From NCBI GenBank assembly GCA_910579185.1, contig CAJTTG010000014.1, positions 1 to 34,463 on the forward strand: a stretch of DNA of 34,463 bases. Direction: 5' to 3'. Within the stretch, counting starts at the first letter, position 1. Each line of letters begins with the position of its first letter. The notes beneath the pieces were generated by a model that did not search any database, had not been told where the DNA came from, and saw nothing but the letters and a program-made list of their open reading frames with translations. Both the position numbers and the translations under genes were made by a program. The stretch comes from an uncultured Muribaculaceae bacterium. Lineage in GTDB: Bacteria > Bacteroidota > Bacteroidia > Bacteroidales > Muribaculaceae. This document shows, piece after piece, positions 17,168 through 26,340 of this stretch.

Positions 17168-18526
17168 ATGAAACAGAAGCAGAACATATATTTTGTGGGT
17201 GCCGGCGGTATCGGAATGGCGGCTCTTGAACGCTATTTCCTCGCCAAAGGTTACCGGGTGGCCGGCTACGACCGCACCGCTACCGATCTGACCCGCGCAC
17301 TTGAAAGCGAGGGAGTGGCCATAGCCTATGACGATAGCGTGGATGCGATTCCGGCCGACTTCCGCGATCCGGAGACAACGCTTGTGGTCTACACTCCGGC
17401 TATACCTGATTCGCATCCCGGACTTTCGTTTTTCCGTCAGAATGGTTTTGAGGTGGTGAAACGTGCTGCTGTCCTTGGATTGGTGAGCAGCCACAGCCGT
17501 GCGCTCTGTTTTTCAGGCACGCATGGAAAAACCACAACGTCCTCTATGGCCGCACACATCATGCACGAGAGCAAAGCAGGATGCAATGCCTTCCTTGGCG
17601 GTGTTCTTCGCAACTACGGCACTAATTTCCTGCTGGATCCCAAATCGGAATATTCAGTGGTGGAGGCCGACGAATATGACCGTTCGTTCCACCATCTGCG
17701 TCCCTACGTGGCAGTGGTCACGGCAACTGACCCCGACCATCTCGACATCTATGGAACAGAGGAAGCCTATCTTGAGAGCTTCGCACGGTTCACGGAACTG
17801 ATTGTAGAAGGGGGCGCATTGATCAAGCATACCGGACTGAAACTGCGCGAGCGAGTAGGAAATGGCGTGAAGGTGTACGAATACTCACGAGACAATGGCG
17901 ATTTCCATGCCGCCAACATACGCCGTGGCGACGGCTCGATCGTTTTTGATTTTGTGACTCCCGGGGGAACCGTCAGCGACATAGAGCTCGGCGTCCCGGT
18001 GGAGATAAATATTGAGAATGCGATAGCCGCGATGGCTGCTGTGTGGGTTGCCGGAGAATTTGACGAGAATGCTGTCCGCCGGGCGATGGCCTCATTCCAG
18101 GGGCCGAAACGCCGCTTCGAGTTCTGGCTGAAGGAGCCGGATCGGGTGGTGATCGACGATTACGCCCACCATCCCGATGAACTGCGCAGCTCGATCCGCT
18201 CGGTCAAGGCATTGTATCCGGGTCGCCGCCTGACAGTGGCATTCCAACCCCACTTGTATAGCCGCACGCGCGACTTCGCTCCTGAATTTGCAGCAGCTCT
18301 TTCGGAAGCCGATTCAGTTGTTTTGCTCGATATCTATCCGGCAAGGGAATTGCCCATTCCGGGTGTCACCTCAAAGATAATATTCGATGGGATAACGGTG
18401 GCCGACAAGACGATGGTTGGCCGCGACGAGCTCCCGGCGTTCCTTGCCTCCCATGGCTATGACGTGTTGCTGACTGCCGGAGCCGGCGATATCTGTGATA
18501 AACTGCCGGAGATCGTAGGAAAATAA
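17168..18526 (+). CDS. murC: UDP-MurNAc:L-alanine ligase MurC
   Basis: MurC adds L-Ala to UDP-MurNAc, the first step of stem-peptide assembly. The 452-residue protein shows the N-terminal FVGAGGIGMAALE loop, the MurC-type ATP loop GTHGKTTT (117-124), VEADEYDRSF, and DDYAHHPDEL in the C-terminal domain. ATG 17168 gives MKQKQNIYFVGAGG and is preferred; TTG 17162 overlaps the murG stop and would add two residues. Confidence 0.96.
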   Translation: MKQKQNIYFVGAGGIGMAALERYFLAKGYRVAGYDRTATDLTRALESEGVAIAYDDSVDAIPADFRDPETTLVVYTPAIPDSHPGLSFFRQNGFEVVKRAAVLGLVSSHSRALCFSGTHGKTTTSSMAAHIMHESKAGCNAFLGGVLRNYGTNFLLDPKSEYSVVEADEYDRSFHHLRPYVAVVTATDPDHLDIYGTEEAYLESFARFTELIVEGGALIKHTGLKLRERVGNGVKVYEYSRDNGDFHAANIRRGDGSIVFDFVTPGGTVSDIELGVPVEINIENAIAAMAAVWVAGEFDENAVRRAMASFQGPKRRFEFWLKEPDRVVIDDYAHHPDELRSSIRSVKALYPGRRLTVAFQPHLYSRTRDFAPEFAAALSEADSVVLLDIYPARELPIPGVTSKIIFDGITVADKTMVGRDELPAFLASHGYDVLLTAGAGDICDKLPEIVGK

Positions 18527-18543
18527 AAAATAAGAAGTCGGAA

Positions 18544-19518
18544 ATGGGAAAGAAGTTCAAGATAAAACGATCATGGGTCTATGCCTCACTCACTCTGGTG
18601 GCCGTGGCCTATCTGGTTGTGATGTGGGCGGTCGGAGCCGGCCGGGCTGCGGAGCGTTACTGCACCGGAGTGTCGATCACGGTTCACGATACTGCCCAAT
18701 ATCGTTTCGTGACGCCTCAGGAACTGGCGCGTGAGCTTGGACGTTTCCCACAGCTGGCTATCAAGACCCCTGTCGACAAGATCAATATCGATTCCCTTGA
18801 AAAGATGTTGGCTGCGTTCGATAAGATTGAGCAAGTACAGGTCAACATCCTCACGGATGGAAGGTTGCTTATCGATGTCCATCCCATGCATCCTGTTGCG
18901 AGAATATTTCCGGCGGATGGATCGGACTCCTATTATATCAACCGCACCGGTAAACGTATCATGGCCGACGCGCGTTATCATATCGACGTGCCTATTGTCA
19001 GCGGACGTTTTTCAGAGGCGATCCCCGACCGCAGTATCCTTCCGCTTCTTGATGCTATGTCGGCCGACTCGTTGTTGACCCATCTCGTGACGATGGTAAA
19101 GGTGGATTCGCCCACGGATATAATCCTGATTCCGCGGATGCGCGGCATGGTGATCAATCTTGGCGATACTCTCGACTATGAGGATAAATTCCGCCGTCTG
19201 CGCACGATGTACTCGCGTGTGCTCAACGTCAGGGGTTGGAATATGTACGATACGATATCCGTGAAATGGCCAGGCCAGGTGGTTGCCACCCGGCGCGACA
19301 AGACCCTTGCCGCCGCCGAGATGGTTGTGGAGACCGCCAATGCCGAAGAGGTCAACGCCGAGACTATGATGGCCGGACCCAATGTGGCTCCCGGTCAGGC
19401 TTTGCCAGGCCAACCGGCCAAGAACGACAAACTGATACCGGCCCGTAAGAAAGAACCTGTCGCGGCTGCTGCGCCGCCGGAGGAACCGGCTACGGAGACT
19501 CCGCAGCAAAACGAATGA
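18544..19518 (+). CDS. ftsQ: Cell-division protein FtsQ (POTRA, single-pass)
   Basis: FtsQ is the bitopic inner-membrane scaffold that recruits the FtsL complex. The 324-residue protein has a short basic N-terminus, one membrane segment (about residues 13-33), and a periplasmic region with a POTRA-like part followed by the FtsQ beta domain (ILTDGRLLIDVHPMHPVARI, then YYINRTGKRI). The last 60 residues or so form a low-complexity tail rich in Ala, Pro and Glu after the folded part. It sits between murC and ftsA as expected. The POTRA call rests on pattern and position. Confidence 0.9.
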   Translation: MGKKFKIKRSWVYASLTLVAVAYLVVMWAVGAGRAAERYCTGVSITVHDTAQYRFVTPQELARELGRFPQLAIKTPVDKINIDSLEKMLAAFDKIEQVQVNILTDGRLLIDVHPMHPVARIFPADGSDSYYINRTGKRIMADARYHIDVPIVSGRFSEAIPDRSILPLLDAMSADSLLTHLVTMVKVDSPTDIILIPRMRGMVINLGDTLDYEDKFRRLRTMYSRVLNVRGWNMYDTISVKWPGQVVATRRDKTLAAAEMVVETANAEEVNAETMMAGPNVAPGQALPGQPAKNDKLIPARKKEPVAAAAPPEEPATETPQQNE

Positions 19519-19543
19519 CTTCAGAAAAAACAAATACCCGACT

Positions 19544-20893
19544 ATGGAAGAAAAAAATATAATAGCAATCGAGATAGGCAGCTCCAAGGTGAGAGGTGCT
19601 ATCGGAACTTACAGCCCCGACGGGGTCTTGACAGTCAATGCCGTGGAAGAAGAACCGCTGCTCGACTGGGTGCGCAACGGCACGGTGAGCAATGTTGAGG
19701 AAGTAGCCTCATTGGTGGGACGTATTATCCGCAAGATAGAAAACCGCGTGTCGCCACGCAAAGTCAGCTCTGTTTATGTAGGAGTGGGCGGACGTTCGTT
19801 CATGTCGCTTCCGCGTGAGGTGGAGCAGACATTCCCTGAAGAGGTGGAGATCACGGACAAGGTGATCGAACGTCTGATGAACGATGCTGCGCTGTCGCCT
19901 TATGCCGACCGCGAACTGTATGAGGTTGTTCCGCGTGAATTCACTGTGGACAAAACCACGGTTTCGCGTCCCAAAGGCACCGTGGGTCGGAGCATCCGCA
20001 TGTCGGCCAATCTGATAGTGGGCCGTCCCCAGCCCAAGCGCAACATCGACCGCCTCTTCGGTGAGAAACTGAAGATCGACGTTGCCGGATATAAGGTGCG
20101 CCAGATTGCTCTTGGAGATGCTATCCTGACCAATGAGGAAAAAAGACTCGGATGTATGCTGGCGGATTTCGGAGCAGAGACAACAACCGTGTCGATATAT
20201 AAGAACGGCCGCTTGCAGTATATGGCCACTCTGCCGCTTGGTTCGCGCAACATCACGCGTGATATCATGAATCTCCATATTGTGGAAGAGCGCGCCGAGG
20301 ATCTGAAATGCACGTTGGGAACCGTCAATCCGTCGGCCGGGGTGCAGACTATCGGCCAGACCGACTATTCGGATCTGAACAACTATGTGGTGCATCGCGC
20401 CGGGGAGATCATGGCCAATGTGCGCGAGCAGATCAAATTCGCTGGCTATAAGACTTCAGATCTGAATGCCGGTATCATCGTGACCGGAGGCGGAGCGCGT
20501 CTGAATGGCTTTAACGAAGGGCTTGCCACTATGCTTGGCATGAAGATCCGCACCGGCTCTGTCAATGTGTCGGAGGTACGTATCCCCGACAGCCGTATTT
20601 CAGCAGCCGAGATGGCCGATGTGATCTCTGTCCTGTGTGCCGTTGTCAAGGATAATCCGCAGGAATGTCTGTCGATACCTGTTGTTGAGCAACAGCCGGA
20701 AGTGGAACCTGAGCGTCAGGAAGAGCCGCAATATCGTCCGGAACCGGCCAAGGAGCCGGTGGCTCCCAAGTTTGAACGGGAGAAAGCTCCTGCCAAGCCG
20801 AAACGCAAATCATGGATGGAGACGTTCAGATCCAAAGTCGCCAATCTGATGACGGAGGATGAGGATGATTACGACATGCGCGACGATGATTGA
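19544..20893 (+). CDS. ftsA: Cell-division protein FtsA (actin-like FtsZ anchor)
   Basis: FtsA tethers FtsZ filaments to the membrane and binds ATP. The 449-residue protein has the actin-family phosphate-1 loop (IAIEIGSSKVRGAIG near residue 5), phosphate-2 (ADFGAETTTVSI) and adenosine (VTGGGARLNG) motifs. After the fold comes a Pro/Glu/Lys linker (about 385-420), an amphipathic helix at about 423-437 (SWMETFRSKVANLM) that would bind membrane, and then a very acidic 12-residue tail, unlike E. coli FtsA where the helix is terminal. It lies 25 bases after ftsQ. Confidence 0.95.
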   Translation: MEEKNIIAIEIGSSKVRGAIGTYSPDGVLTVNAVEEEPLLDWVRNGTVSNVEEVASLVGRIIRKIENRVSPRKVSSVYVGVGGRSFMSLPREVEQTFPEEVEITDKVIERLMNDAALSPYADRELYEVVPREFTVDKTTVSRPKGTVGRSIRMSANLIVGRPQPKRNIDRLFGEKLKIDVAGYKVRQIALGDAILTNEEKRLGCMLADFGAETTTVSIYKNGRLQYMATLPLGSRNITRDIMNLHIVEERAEDLKCTLGTVNPSAGVQTIGQTDYSDLNNYVVHRAGEIMANVREQIKFAGYKTSDLNAGIIVTGGGARLNGFNEGLATMLGMKIRTGSVNVSEVRIPDSRISAAEMADVISVLCAVVKDNPQECLSIPVVEQQPEVEPERQEEPQYRPEPAKEPVAPKFEREKAPAKPKRKSWMETFRSKVANLMTEDEDDYDMRDDD

Positions 20894-20929
20894 ACTTGAA
20901 AAGAAATATACCTAAAAATTTGACATAAA

Positions 20930-22273
20930 ATGGATAATAATCTCGATATAGATTCCCTGGATTTCAAGGATGGGAATAAACCGGAAGACAACAATGTGAT
21001 CATGGCCGTGGGCGTGGGCGGTGGCGGCGGTAATGCTGTCAGCCACATGTACCGTCAGGGTGTGGGCAATGTAACGTTCGTGGTATGTAACACGGATGCT
21101 GACGCTGTCAATGGCTCGCCGGTGCCCAACAAGGTGGTGATCGGAAATGGTCTTGGTGCCGGTAACAAGCCGGAAGTGGCACGCCAGTTTGCCGAAGACG
21201 ATATAGAAAAGATCGAGGCGATCTTCAACAACAATGCCAAGATGGTGTTCATCACAGCCGGTATGGGCGGCGGCACCGGTACGGGTGCGGCTCCGGTCGT
21301 TGCACGTGTTGCGCGTGAAAAGGGGCTGCTGACAATCGGTATCGTGACCATTCCCTTCATCTTTGAAGGCAAACGCAAGATTCTCAAGGCTCTCGACGGA
21401 GCTGAAGAGATGGCAAAATATGTGGATGCCCTGCTGATCATCAACAATGAGCGTCTTTCCGAGATTTATCCGGAACTGAACTTCCTGAACGCGTTCGGCA
21501 AGGCGGATGACACTCTTTCCACCGCCGCACGCTCTATCTCGGAGATCATAACAGTGAACGGTATAGTGAACCTCGACTTCAATGATGTCGACACAACGCT
21601 GCGCAACGGAGGTACGGCGATAATCTCCACAGGATATGGTGAGGGAGAGCATCGTGTGACCCGTGCGCTTGAGGATGCCCTTAATTCTCCGCTTCTTAAA
21701 AATCGCGACATCTATGGCTCGAAACGACTGCTGATCAATCTCTACATGAGCGATGAGGAGGACAAGGCTATGAATATGAACGAGGTCAATGAGCTGAAAG
21801 CGTTCGTGTCGTCGATAGATCAGGATGTGGATGTGATCTGGGGTGCGACGATCGACAACACACTTGGCGACAAGGTGAAGATCTCTATTCTCGCTTCCGG
21901 TTTCGATGTGACCATCCGAGAAGAGGAGGAGGAACTGGAGGCCGCCGACCGCATGAGACAGCGCAGCAGTGGTTTCCCACTGCCGGGTGGCAAAACTGAG
22001 ACTCCGAAGGTGACCAAGGTGAAGAAGCCGGATCCAACACAGCGGATGATCGACGAATATGGCAAGAATATTGAGGAACTGACACGCAACTATATAGTTC
22101 TGCAGCCCGACCAGATGGACGATGATGCCGTGATAGAGCAACTGGAGCGTAGTCCGGCCTACAACCGCGAGAAACGCATTGTCGAGAACCTGCGCAAGGG
22201 CTATGTGCCTCCAACGAGCCGTCAGGATCCAACAGGCCGCAATAATGGCGACGATACGCTGATCGTGTTCTGA
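20930..22273 (+). CDS. ftsZ: Cell-division GTPase FtsZ
   Basis: FtsZ is the tubulin-like GTPase that forms the division ring. The 447-residue protein carries the first nucleotide loop (GVGGGGGNAV), the tubulin signature GGGTGTG at 113-119, the TIPFIFEGKRK segment, and the synergy-loop region NLDFNDVDTTLRNGGTAI. The C-terminal linker is about 100 residues and the last residues are NNGDDTLIVF, likely the conserved tail that binds FtsA. It is the last dcw gene and is followed by a strong terminator. Confidence 0.97.
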   Translation: MDNNLDIDSLDFKDGNKPEDNNVIMAVGVGGGGGNAVSHMYRQGVGNVTFVVCNTDADAVNGSPVPNKVVIGNGLGAGNKPEVARQFAEDDIEKIEAIFNNNAKMVFITAGMGGGTGTGAAPVVARVAREKGLLTIGIVTIPFIFEGKRKILKALDGAEEMAKYVDALLIINNERLSEIYPELNFLNAFGKADDTLSTAARSISEIITVNGIVNLDFNDVDTTLRNGGTAIISTGYGEGEHRVTRALEDALNSPLLKNRDIYGSKRLLINLYMSDEEDKAMNMNEVNELKAFVSSIDQDVDVIWGATIDNTLGDKVKISILASGFDVTIREEEEELEAADRMRQRSSGFPLPGGKTETPKVTKVKKPDPTQRMIDEYGKNIEELTRNYIVLQPDQMDDDAVIEQLERSPAYNREKRIVENLRKGYVPPTSRQDPTGRNNGDDTLIVF

Positions 22274-22293
22274 TCGGTGACCTTAGATAAATG

Positions 22294-22341
22294 ACGAAGC
22301 CCGGATGTATTCATATGCATCCGGGCTTCGTTGTCTTTTTT
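22294..22341 (+). terminator. Intrinsic terminator after ftsZ
   Basis: A perfect 14-bp stem (22294-22307 with 22318-22331), extended by three inner pairs to a 4-base loop, is followed by a T-rich run (TGTCTTTTTT). It lies between the convergent ftsZ and Lrp-family genes. The T tract favours the + strand, so it mainly ends dcw transcription. Confidence 0.9.
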
Positions 22342-22352
22342 AGATCTGAGTC

Positions 22353-22814
22353 TTAGTCAGCGATGATTGGCACTTTGCGATGGATGGAGTGGTCCAGAGA
22401 GATGAGAGTCTCGGTGCCTGATACTCCGGGAATCCGCTGGATCTTGTTGTTGAGCAGATCCATCAGGTGTTCATTGTCGCGGGCGAAGAGCTTGATAAGC
22501 ATGGTGTAGGGGCCGGTGGTGAAGTGGCATTCCACAACTTCGGGTATTTTTTCCAGCTCCGGAACCACGTCGCGATACATAGCTCCGCGTTCAAGATTGA
22601 CGCCGATAAAGGTGCATGTGCGGAATCCGAGTGCTTTCGGATTGACATTGTAGCTTGATCCGGTTATCACGTCGAGATCCATCATGCGTTGCAGACGCTG
22701 ATGGATTGCTGCACGCGATACTCCGCATTCTGCTGCAACATCTTTCGACGGAATACGGGCATTGTTTATCACGATGCCAAGGATTTTTTTATCCAGATTG
22801 TCTATTTTTCCCAT
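22353..22814 (-). CDS. Lrp/AsnC-family transcriptional regulator
   Basis: A 153-residue regulator with an N-terminal winged-helix DNA-binding domain (DKKILGIVINNARIPSKDVA, then SRAAIHQRLQRM as recognition helix) and a C-terminal RAM ligand-binding domain (EKIPEVVECHFTTGPYTMLI). Lrp-family proteins form dimers and octamers and sense amino acids. The start is set at the ATG giving MGKIDNLDKK, because a TTG eight codons upstream lies inside the -7 element TAACTTTG. Target genes cannot be told from the sequence; self-regulation is common in the family. Confidence 0.93.
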   Translation of the reverse strand: MGKIDNLDKKILGIVINNARIPSKDVAAECGVSRAAIHQRLQRMMDLDVITGSSYNVNPKALGFRTCTFIGVNLERGAMYRDVVPELEKIPEVVECHFTTGPYTMLIKLFARDNEHLMDLLNNKIQRIPGVSGTETLISLDHSIHRKVPIIAD

Positions 22815-22835
22815 GGTAATAATTACATTTTGTAG

Positions 22836-22843
22836 CAAAGTTA
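22836..22843 (-). promoter_or_regulatory. -7 element of the Lrp-family gene
   Basis: On the minus strand this reads TAACTTTG, an exact TAnnTTTG match, 21 bases before the ATG. A TTG at 22862-22864 (18 bases away) could be the -33 part. Confidence 0.55.
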
Positions 22844-22953
22844 GCTTATTTTCTCAATTTTCAAGAATTTTTTTGTTGAAAACGGAGAAAAAGGTGATAA
22901 ATGATGACAAAATGTCACAATTCCGATGTATCCGAGGCCACGCTTCATGTATA

Positions 22954-22993
22954 GTAAAAGCGACATCCCGATGAAATGGAATGTCGCTTTTAC
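22954..22993 (-). terminator. Hairpin after the endonuclease gene
   Basis: A perfect 13-bp inverted repeat (22954-22966 with 22981-22993) with a 14-base loop lies 21 bases past the stop of the minus-strand nuclease gene. The T run (CTTTTAC) is within the stem rather than after it, so efficiency is uncertain. Confidence 0.65.
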
Positions 22994-23014
22994 GGTATCT
23001 TGACCCGGCGATGA

Positions 23015-24697
23015 TTACCGGACTATGGTCTTGACAGGACGGGCATGGGAATCGGTGACGATGAGGTAGACCCCTGTGGGTAGTTCCACTTCCAGTCCGT
23101 CGTAGATTTCAGGAATTGTAGTGACCATTCGCCCGGCAATGTCGTAAATACGTGCTCCGGTCTGTGGCATTGAGCAACGGAAGCGCAGGAATCCGTAGCC
23201 CGATTCAATTGCGAGCGGTTCGTCGGCAAGTATATCCTCGATTCCGGATGTGGCTTTGACCGTCACATAATTTGAGATCGGAGAACGTTCCTCAAGACGT
23301 ACGGACTGAACAGCGTATGTGTCGTAGTCGCCTTCGTCGAGTCCGTCGATAAGGAGTGAGTCGGTTTCTGCCGGCAATTCGTAGGTTGTGGCCACTCCAT
23401 CTTTATATCGTTTCACGGTGACCATGTAGTAGTCGACAACTTCGTCGGCAGGTTGCTGTTCCCAGCGTGCCACATAGCTGTTGCGTGTGATGTTTGTGGC
23501 TTCAGTAGCCGTGAGCTGCGAGAGTGTCGGCTTGGCGAGACATTCGCCAAGCAGGTGTATTCTGTAGGATGCTCCGTCGGCCATGCCTCCATCTGTGATC
23601 AACAGATCGGCAGTGTGGGATCCGATGGCATTGGGGGTGTAGGTTACGGTGATGTATGTACCGGCTGTTGTCATTGCCGCAGCAGCGGATACGGTTTTGG
23701 ATGAGAGTGTGAAAAGGCTTTTGTTAAGACCAGTCAGGCTGACACTGAACGTTCCGGATAGGTTCTCTCCTTTGAAGATGAGTTGTGAGGTGGTTGAGTT
23801 TCCGAGGGCAACCTGATTGAAGTCGAGATACATACCGTTGACAGGGGTTATCAGATTGAATTCGCCTCCGGGAGTGGTTGTGCCGGAAGTAGGGGGAGTG
23901 TAGGCCTGTCCCTTTTTGTCGCCCCAGATGTATTCTACGAGGTCGGGGTCGTCGATAAATGGGTTGCGGTTATTCTGGATTTTGTAGACGGCTTCATTGC
24001 GGTTGATCTCTTTTTCGCTCACCGGATCGGCGCGATGCCATTTCAGTAAAAGCTCCACAGACCAAGGCTGGAGGCTTGGGTATGTGCCGTTGGCCACCTG
24101 CCATGTTGTTTTCCAATCGAGATTCTGATAACATGTTACCATGTAGAAATAGGTTCGGGCGAAGTCACCTTTATATTCGTTGGCCGGTTCGAACACATAA
24201 GCAGCGCCGCCGGAGTTCACACCGGTGCCAACCTGCGTGATTCCGTTGTTGAATTTAGGGGTGACGCCGGCTTTTATCTCGCCCAGGGGATAGTTGCTCT
24301 TTGCCTGATTGGCCTTGGCCTCGCCGGGATAGAGGTGGAAGAGATCCACGTAGGCCGGTATGTTGGTCAGACCTCCCCACCAGCTTTTGGGCAGCGAGTG
24401 TTCGCGGTTCATGTATGTGCCGAACGTGATATTGGTAGGCACATCGAGATCGGAATACATGTCCCACCAGTAGTTGGTGCCCGGACGAACATCGGTTTTT
24501 TTGAAGTATTCGGGCAGGGCTGTGTAGCTCGACACCTGAGTATGGGGATTGATGATTTGGTAAAGAGCTGTTTTCAAAGCACTTTCCGATTTTCCTTTCA
24601 GCGAAGCGTAATAGCCGGCCGGAGCTTCGGCCATCATCAGTGACGGGATTACCGACATGATCAGGATCGCTATTATGGATATGTGATTGCGTTGCAT
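23015..24697 (-). CDS. Secreted endonuclease I-family (His-Me finger) nuclease with C-terminal sorting domain
   Basis: A 560-residue exported protein with a signal peptide (about 1-23), an endonuclease I/EndA-type nuclease domain (about 30-265), an Ig-like segment (about 285-395), a fibronectin III-like segment (about 397-490) and a C-terminal domain of about 65 residues. The catalytic motif NREHSLPKSWW (97-107) supplies E99 and H100, and N130 in LYPGEAKAN matches the metal-binding Asn of Vvn-type nucleases. The C-terminus (YDIAGRMVTTI, then LPTGVYLIV) resembles type IX secretion type A sorting tails. It likely degrades extracellular DNA or RNA for nutrient use; that role is inference. It is monocistronic. 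Confidence 0.88.
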   Translation of the reverse strand: MQRNHISIIAILIMSVIPSLMMAEAPAGYYASLKGKSESALKTALYQIINPHTQVSSYTALPEYFKKTDVRPGTNYWWDMYSDLDVPTNITFGTYMNREHSLPKSWWGGLTNIPAYVDLFHLYPGEAKANQAKSNYPLGEIKAGVTPKFNNGITQVGTGVNSGGAAYVFEPANEYKGDFARTYFYMVTCYQNLDWKTTWQVANGTYPSLQPWSVELLLKWHRADPVSEKEINRNEAVYKIQNNRNPFIDDPDLVEYIWGDKKGQAYTPPTSGTTTPGGEFNLITPVNGMYLDFNQVALGNSTTSQLIFKGENLSGTFSVSLTGLNKSLFTLSSKTVSAAAAMTTAGTYITVTYTPNAIGSHTADLLITDGGMADGASYRIHLLGECLAKPTLSQLTATEATNITRNSYVARWEQQPADEVVDYYMVTVKRYKDGVATTYELPAETDSLLIDGLDEGDYDTYAVQSVRLEERSPISNYVTVKATSGIEDILADEPLAIESGYGFLRFRCSMPQTGARIYDIAGRMVTTIPEIYDGLEVELPTGVYLIVTDSHARPVKTIVR

Positions 24698-24732
24698 ACG
24701 GCGGTTGGTTATTGGTTTTTAAAAAGCGGTCA

Positions 24733-24771
24733 CAAACATAGTAAAAAATATCGGGAAAATCAGTAAATTTG
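24733..24771. promoter_or_regulatory. Divergent -7 elements of nuclease and HAD genes
   Basis: TATGTTTG on the minus strand (24733-24740) faces the nuclease gene, and TAAATTTG on the plus strand (24764-24771) faces the HAD gene 26 bases before its ATG. Both match TAnnTTTG; neither has a clear TTTG at the usual upstream distance. The two promoters lie back to back within 40 bases, so polymerases may compete. Confidence 0.5.
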
Positions 24772-24796
24772 CGCGAAAATCCAACAATGTAGTCCT

Positions 24797-25420
24797 ATGA
24801 TTAAGAATCTTTTGTTTGATCTGGGCGGCGTGGTGATGAATATACGCCGTGAGAACTGCGTAAGGGCGTTTGAGGCTCTTGGCATGACCGATGCCAATAA
24901 TTTGCTCGGCGAGTACGAGCAGGCCGGGGTCTTTGCCGGGGTCGAGAATGGATCGCTCTCGGCTGCTGAGTTCCGCGATGAGATACGCCGGATCATAGGC
25001 CGCGATATTGCCGATGATGAGATTGATGCGGCTTTCTGCAAGTTTCTGACCGGAATACCGGAAGAAAGGCTCAAGGCTCTGGAGGATCTTCACGGACGTT
25101 TCGGGATGTATGTTGTCAGCAACACGAATCCTATTATGTGGAACAGCGAGATTGCACGTCAGTTCAGCAAACTCGGCCACGATATCAATTACTATTTCGA
25201 TGGAACGGTGACGAGTTTCGAGGCACGGGCTATGAAACCCGATGCACGGATCTTTGAGAAGGTTGTTGCGGATTTCGGCATCAGGCCGGATGAGACGCTC
25301 TTCTTCGACGATTCGAAGGCCAATTGTGAGGCGGCGGAAAAGCTCGGATTCAGGACTGTTCATGTTGCGCCCGGCACAGAGTTCATGGATTTCATCAAGG
25401 ATTACGATTTCTCAAAATGA
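24797..25420 (+). CDS. HAD-superfamily hydrolase (YihX-like phosphatase)
   Basis: A 207-residue subfamily IA haloacid dehalogenase-type hydrolase. The nucleophile motif is FDLGGVVMN with D8, motif II is VVSNTN, the conserved Lys lies in AMKPDARIF, and motif IV is FFDDSKANCEAA. The DLG form (Gly two after the Asp) matches E. coli YihX, a glucose-1-phosphate phosphatase, but substrate cannot be fixed by sequence. Its stop overlaps the ribF start (ATGA), so it may act on a flavin-pathway phosphate such as the pyrimidine intermediate, a guess from context only. Confidence 0.88.
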   Translation: MIKNLLFDLGGVVMNIRRENCVRAFEALGMTDANNLLGEYEQAGVFAGVENGSLSAAEFRDEIRRIIGRDIADDEIDAAFCKFLTGIPEERLKALEDLHGRFGMYVVSNTNPIMWNSEIARQFSKLGHDINYYFDGTVTSFEARAMKPDARIFEKVVADFGIRPDETLFFDDSKANCEAAEKLGFRTVHVAPGTEFMDFIKDYDFSK

Positions 25421-26334
25421 GCGAGTCCGGCAAGCGTCCGCGAATGGCGGCTATCGGAATGTTCGACGGGGTTCATCTGGGTCACCAATGGCTCCTGTCC
25501 GGACTGAATGCCACTGCGGCATTCAATGGCTATGAACCTATGATTGTCACTTTCGACCGACATCCGCTTTCTATGATCGCGTCGGATCGCGCCCCGAAGC
25601 TTCTGATGACACCAACTGAACGGTTTCGTACTCTCCGTTCCAAGTTGGGTTTGGTGGCGGTGGTTGATTTTACCGATGAGATCCGCCGCATGACTGCACG
25701 GGAGTTCATGATCATGTTGCGCGACCGATATGGTGTCAAGGCGATATACATGGGTTTCAACCATCGCTTCGGATCCGACAGGCTTCAGGAGGTTGATGAG
25801 TATAAGGCTGTTGCCGCCGGACTTGGAATGGAGATTTTCGATGGAACGGAGCAGATGGTGCATGGCGAGAAAGTCAGCTCGTCGATAATCCGGGAGCTGA
25901 TCGCTGCCGGTGATGTAGAGAAAGCTGCGGAGTGTCTGGAGCGTCCCTACCGTATCATGGGGTATGTGGAGCAAGGCAAGCAGCTGGGCCGCACTATCGG
26001 TTTCCCGACTGCCAATCTTCATCCGGATGACGACCGGCAGCTAATCCCCGGTAATGGCGTCTATGAGTGCCGGGCTATCAATGCTGACGGAAAGGAATAT
26101 AAAGCGATGGTCAATATCGGAGTTCGTCCGACAGTCGATGATTCGGGCCGGGTGACGATCGAGGCTCACCTGCTTGATTTCTCAGGCGATCTTTATGGAC
26201 GCGTGCTGACGCTTGATTTCCTGCGCCGGATCCGTGATGAACACCATTTCGGATCTGCGGAAGAGCTGCGGAAACAGCTTGTCAAGGATGCTGAGTCGAT
26301 CCGGGGAGTGACATCGGCTGGACGAAAACCGTAA
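25417..26334 (+). CDS. ribF: Bifunctional riboflavin kinase/FAD synthetase RibF
   Basis: RibF phosphorylates riboflavin to FMN and adenylates FMN to FAD. The 305-residue protein has the N-terminal FAD synthetase domain with the nucleotidyltransferase motif GMFDGVHLGHQ (HxxH at 20-23) and a GEKVSSSIIRELI segment, and the C-terminal kinase domain with LGRTIGFPTANL (190-201) and NGVYECRA. It is translationally coupled to the HAD gene. Its stop is 6 bases from the stop of the convergent methyltransferase gene, leaving no room for a separate terminator. Confidence 0.96.
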   Translation: MSESGKRPRMAAIGMFDGVHLGHQWLLSGLNATAAFNGYEPMIVTFDRHPLSMIASDRAPKLLMTPTERFRTLRSKLGLVAVVDFTDEIRRMTAREFMIMLRDRYGVKAIYMGFNHRFGSDRLQEVDEYKAVAAGLGMEIFDGTEQMVHGEKVSSSIIRELIAAGDVEKAAECLERPYRIMGYVEQGKQLGRTIGFPTANLHPDDDRQLIPGNGVYECRAINADGKEYKAMVNIGVRPTVDDSGRVTIEAHLLDFSGDLYGRVLTLDFLRRIRDEHHFGSAEELRKQLVKDAESIRGVTSAGRKP

Positions 26335-26340
26335 TATGAT

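Noticed and set aside
24797..25420. HAD gene as a dedicated flavin-pathway phosphatase
   Set aside because: The overlap with ribF is suggestive, but the motifs match the general YihX-like group and nothing fixes the substrate, so it is kept only as a remark.
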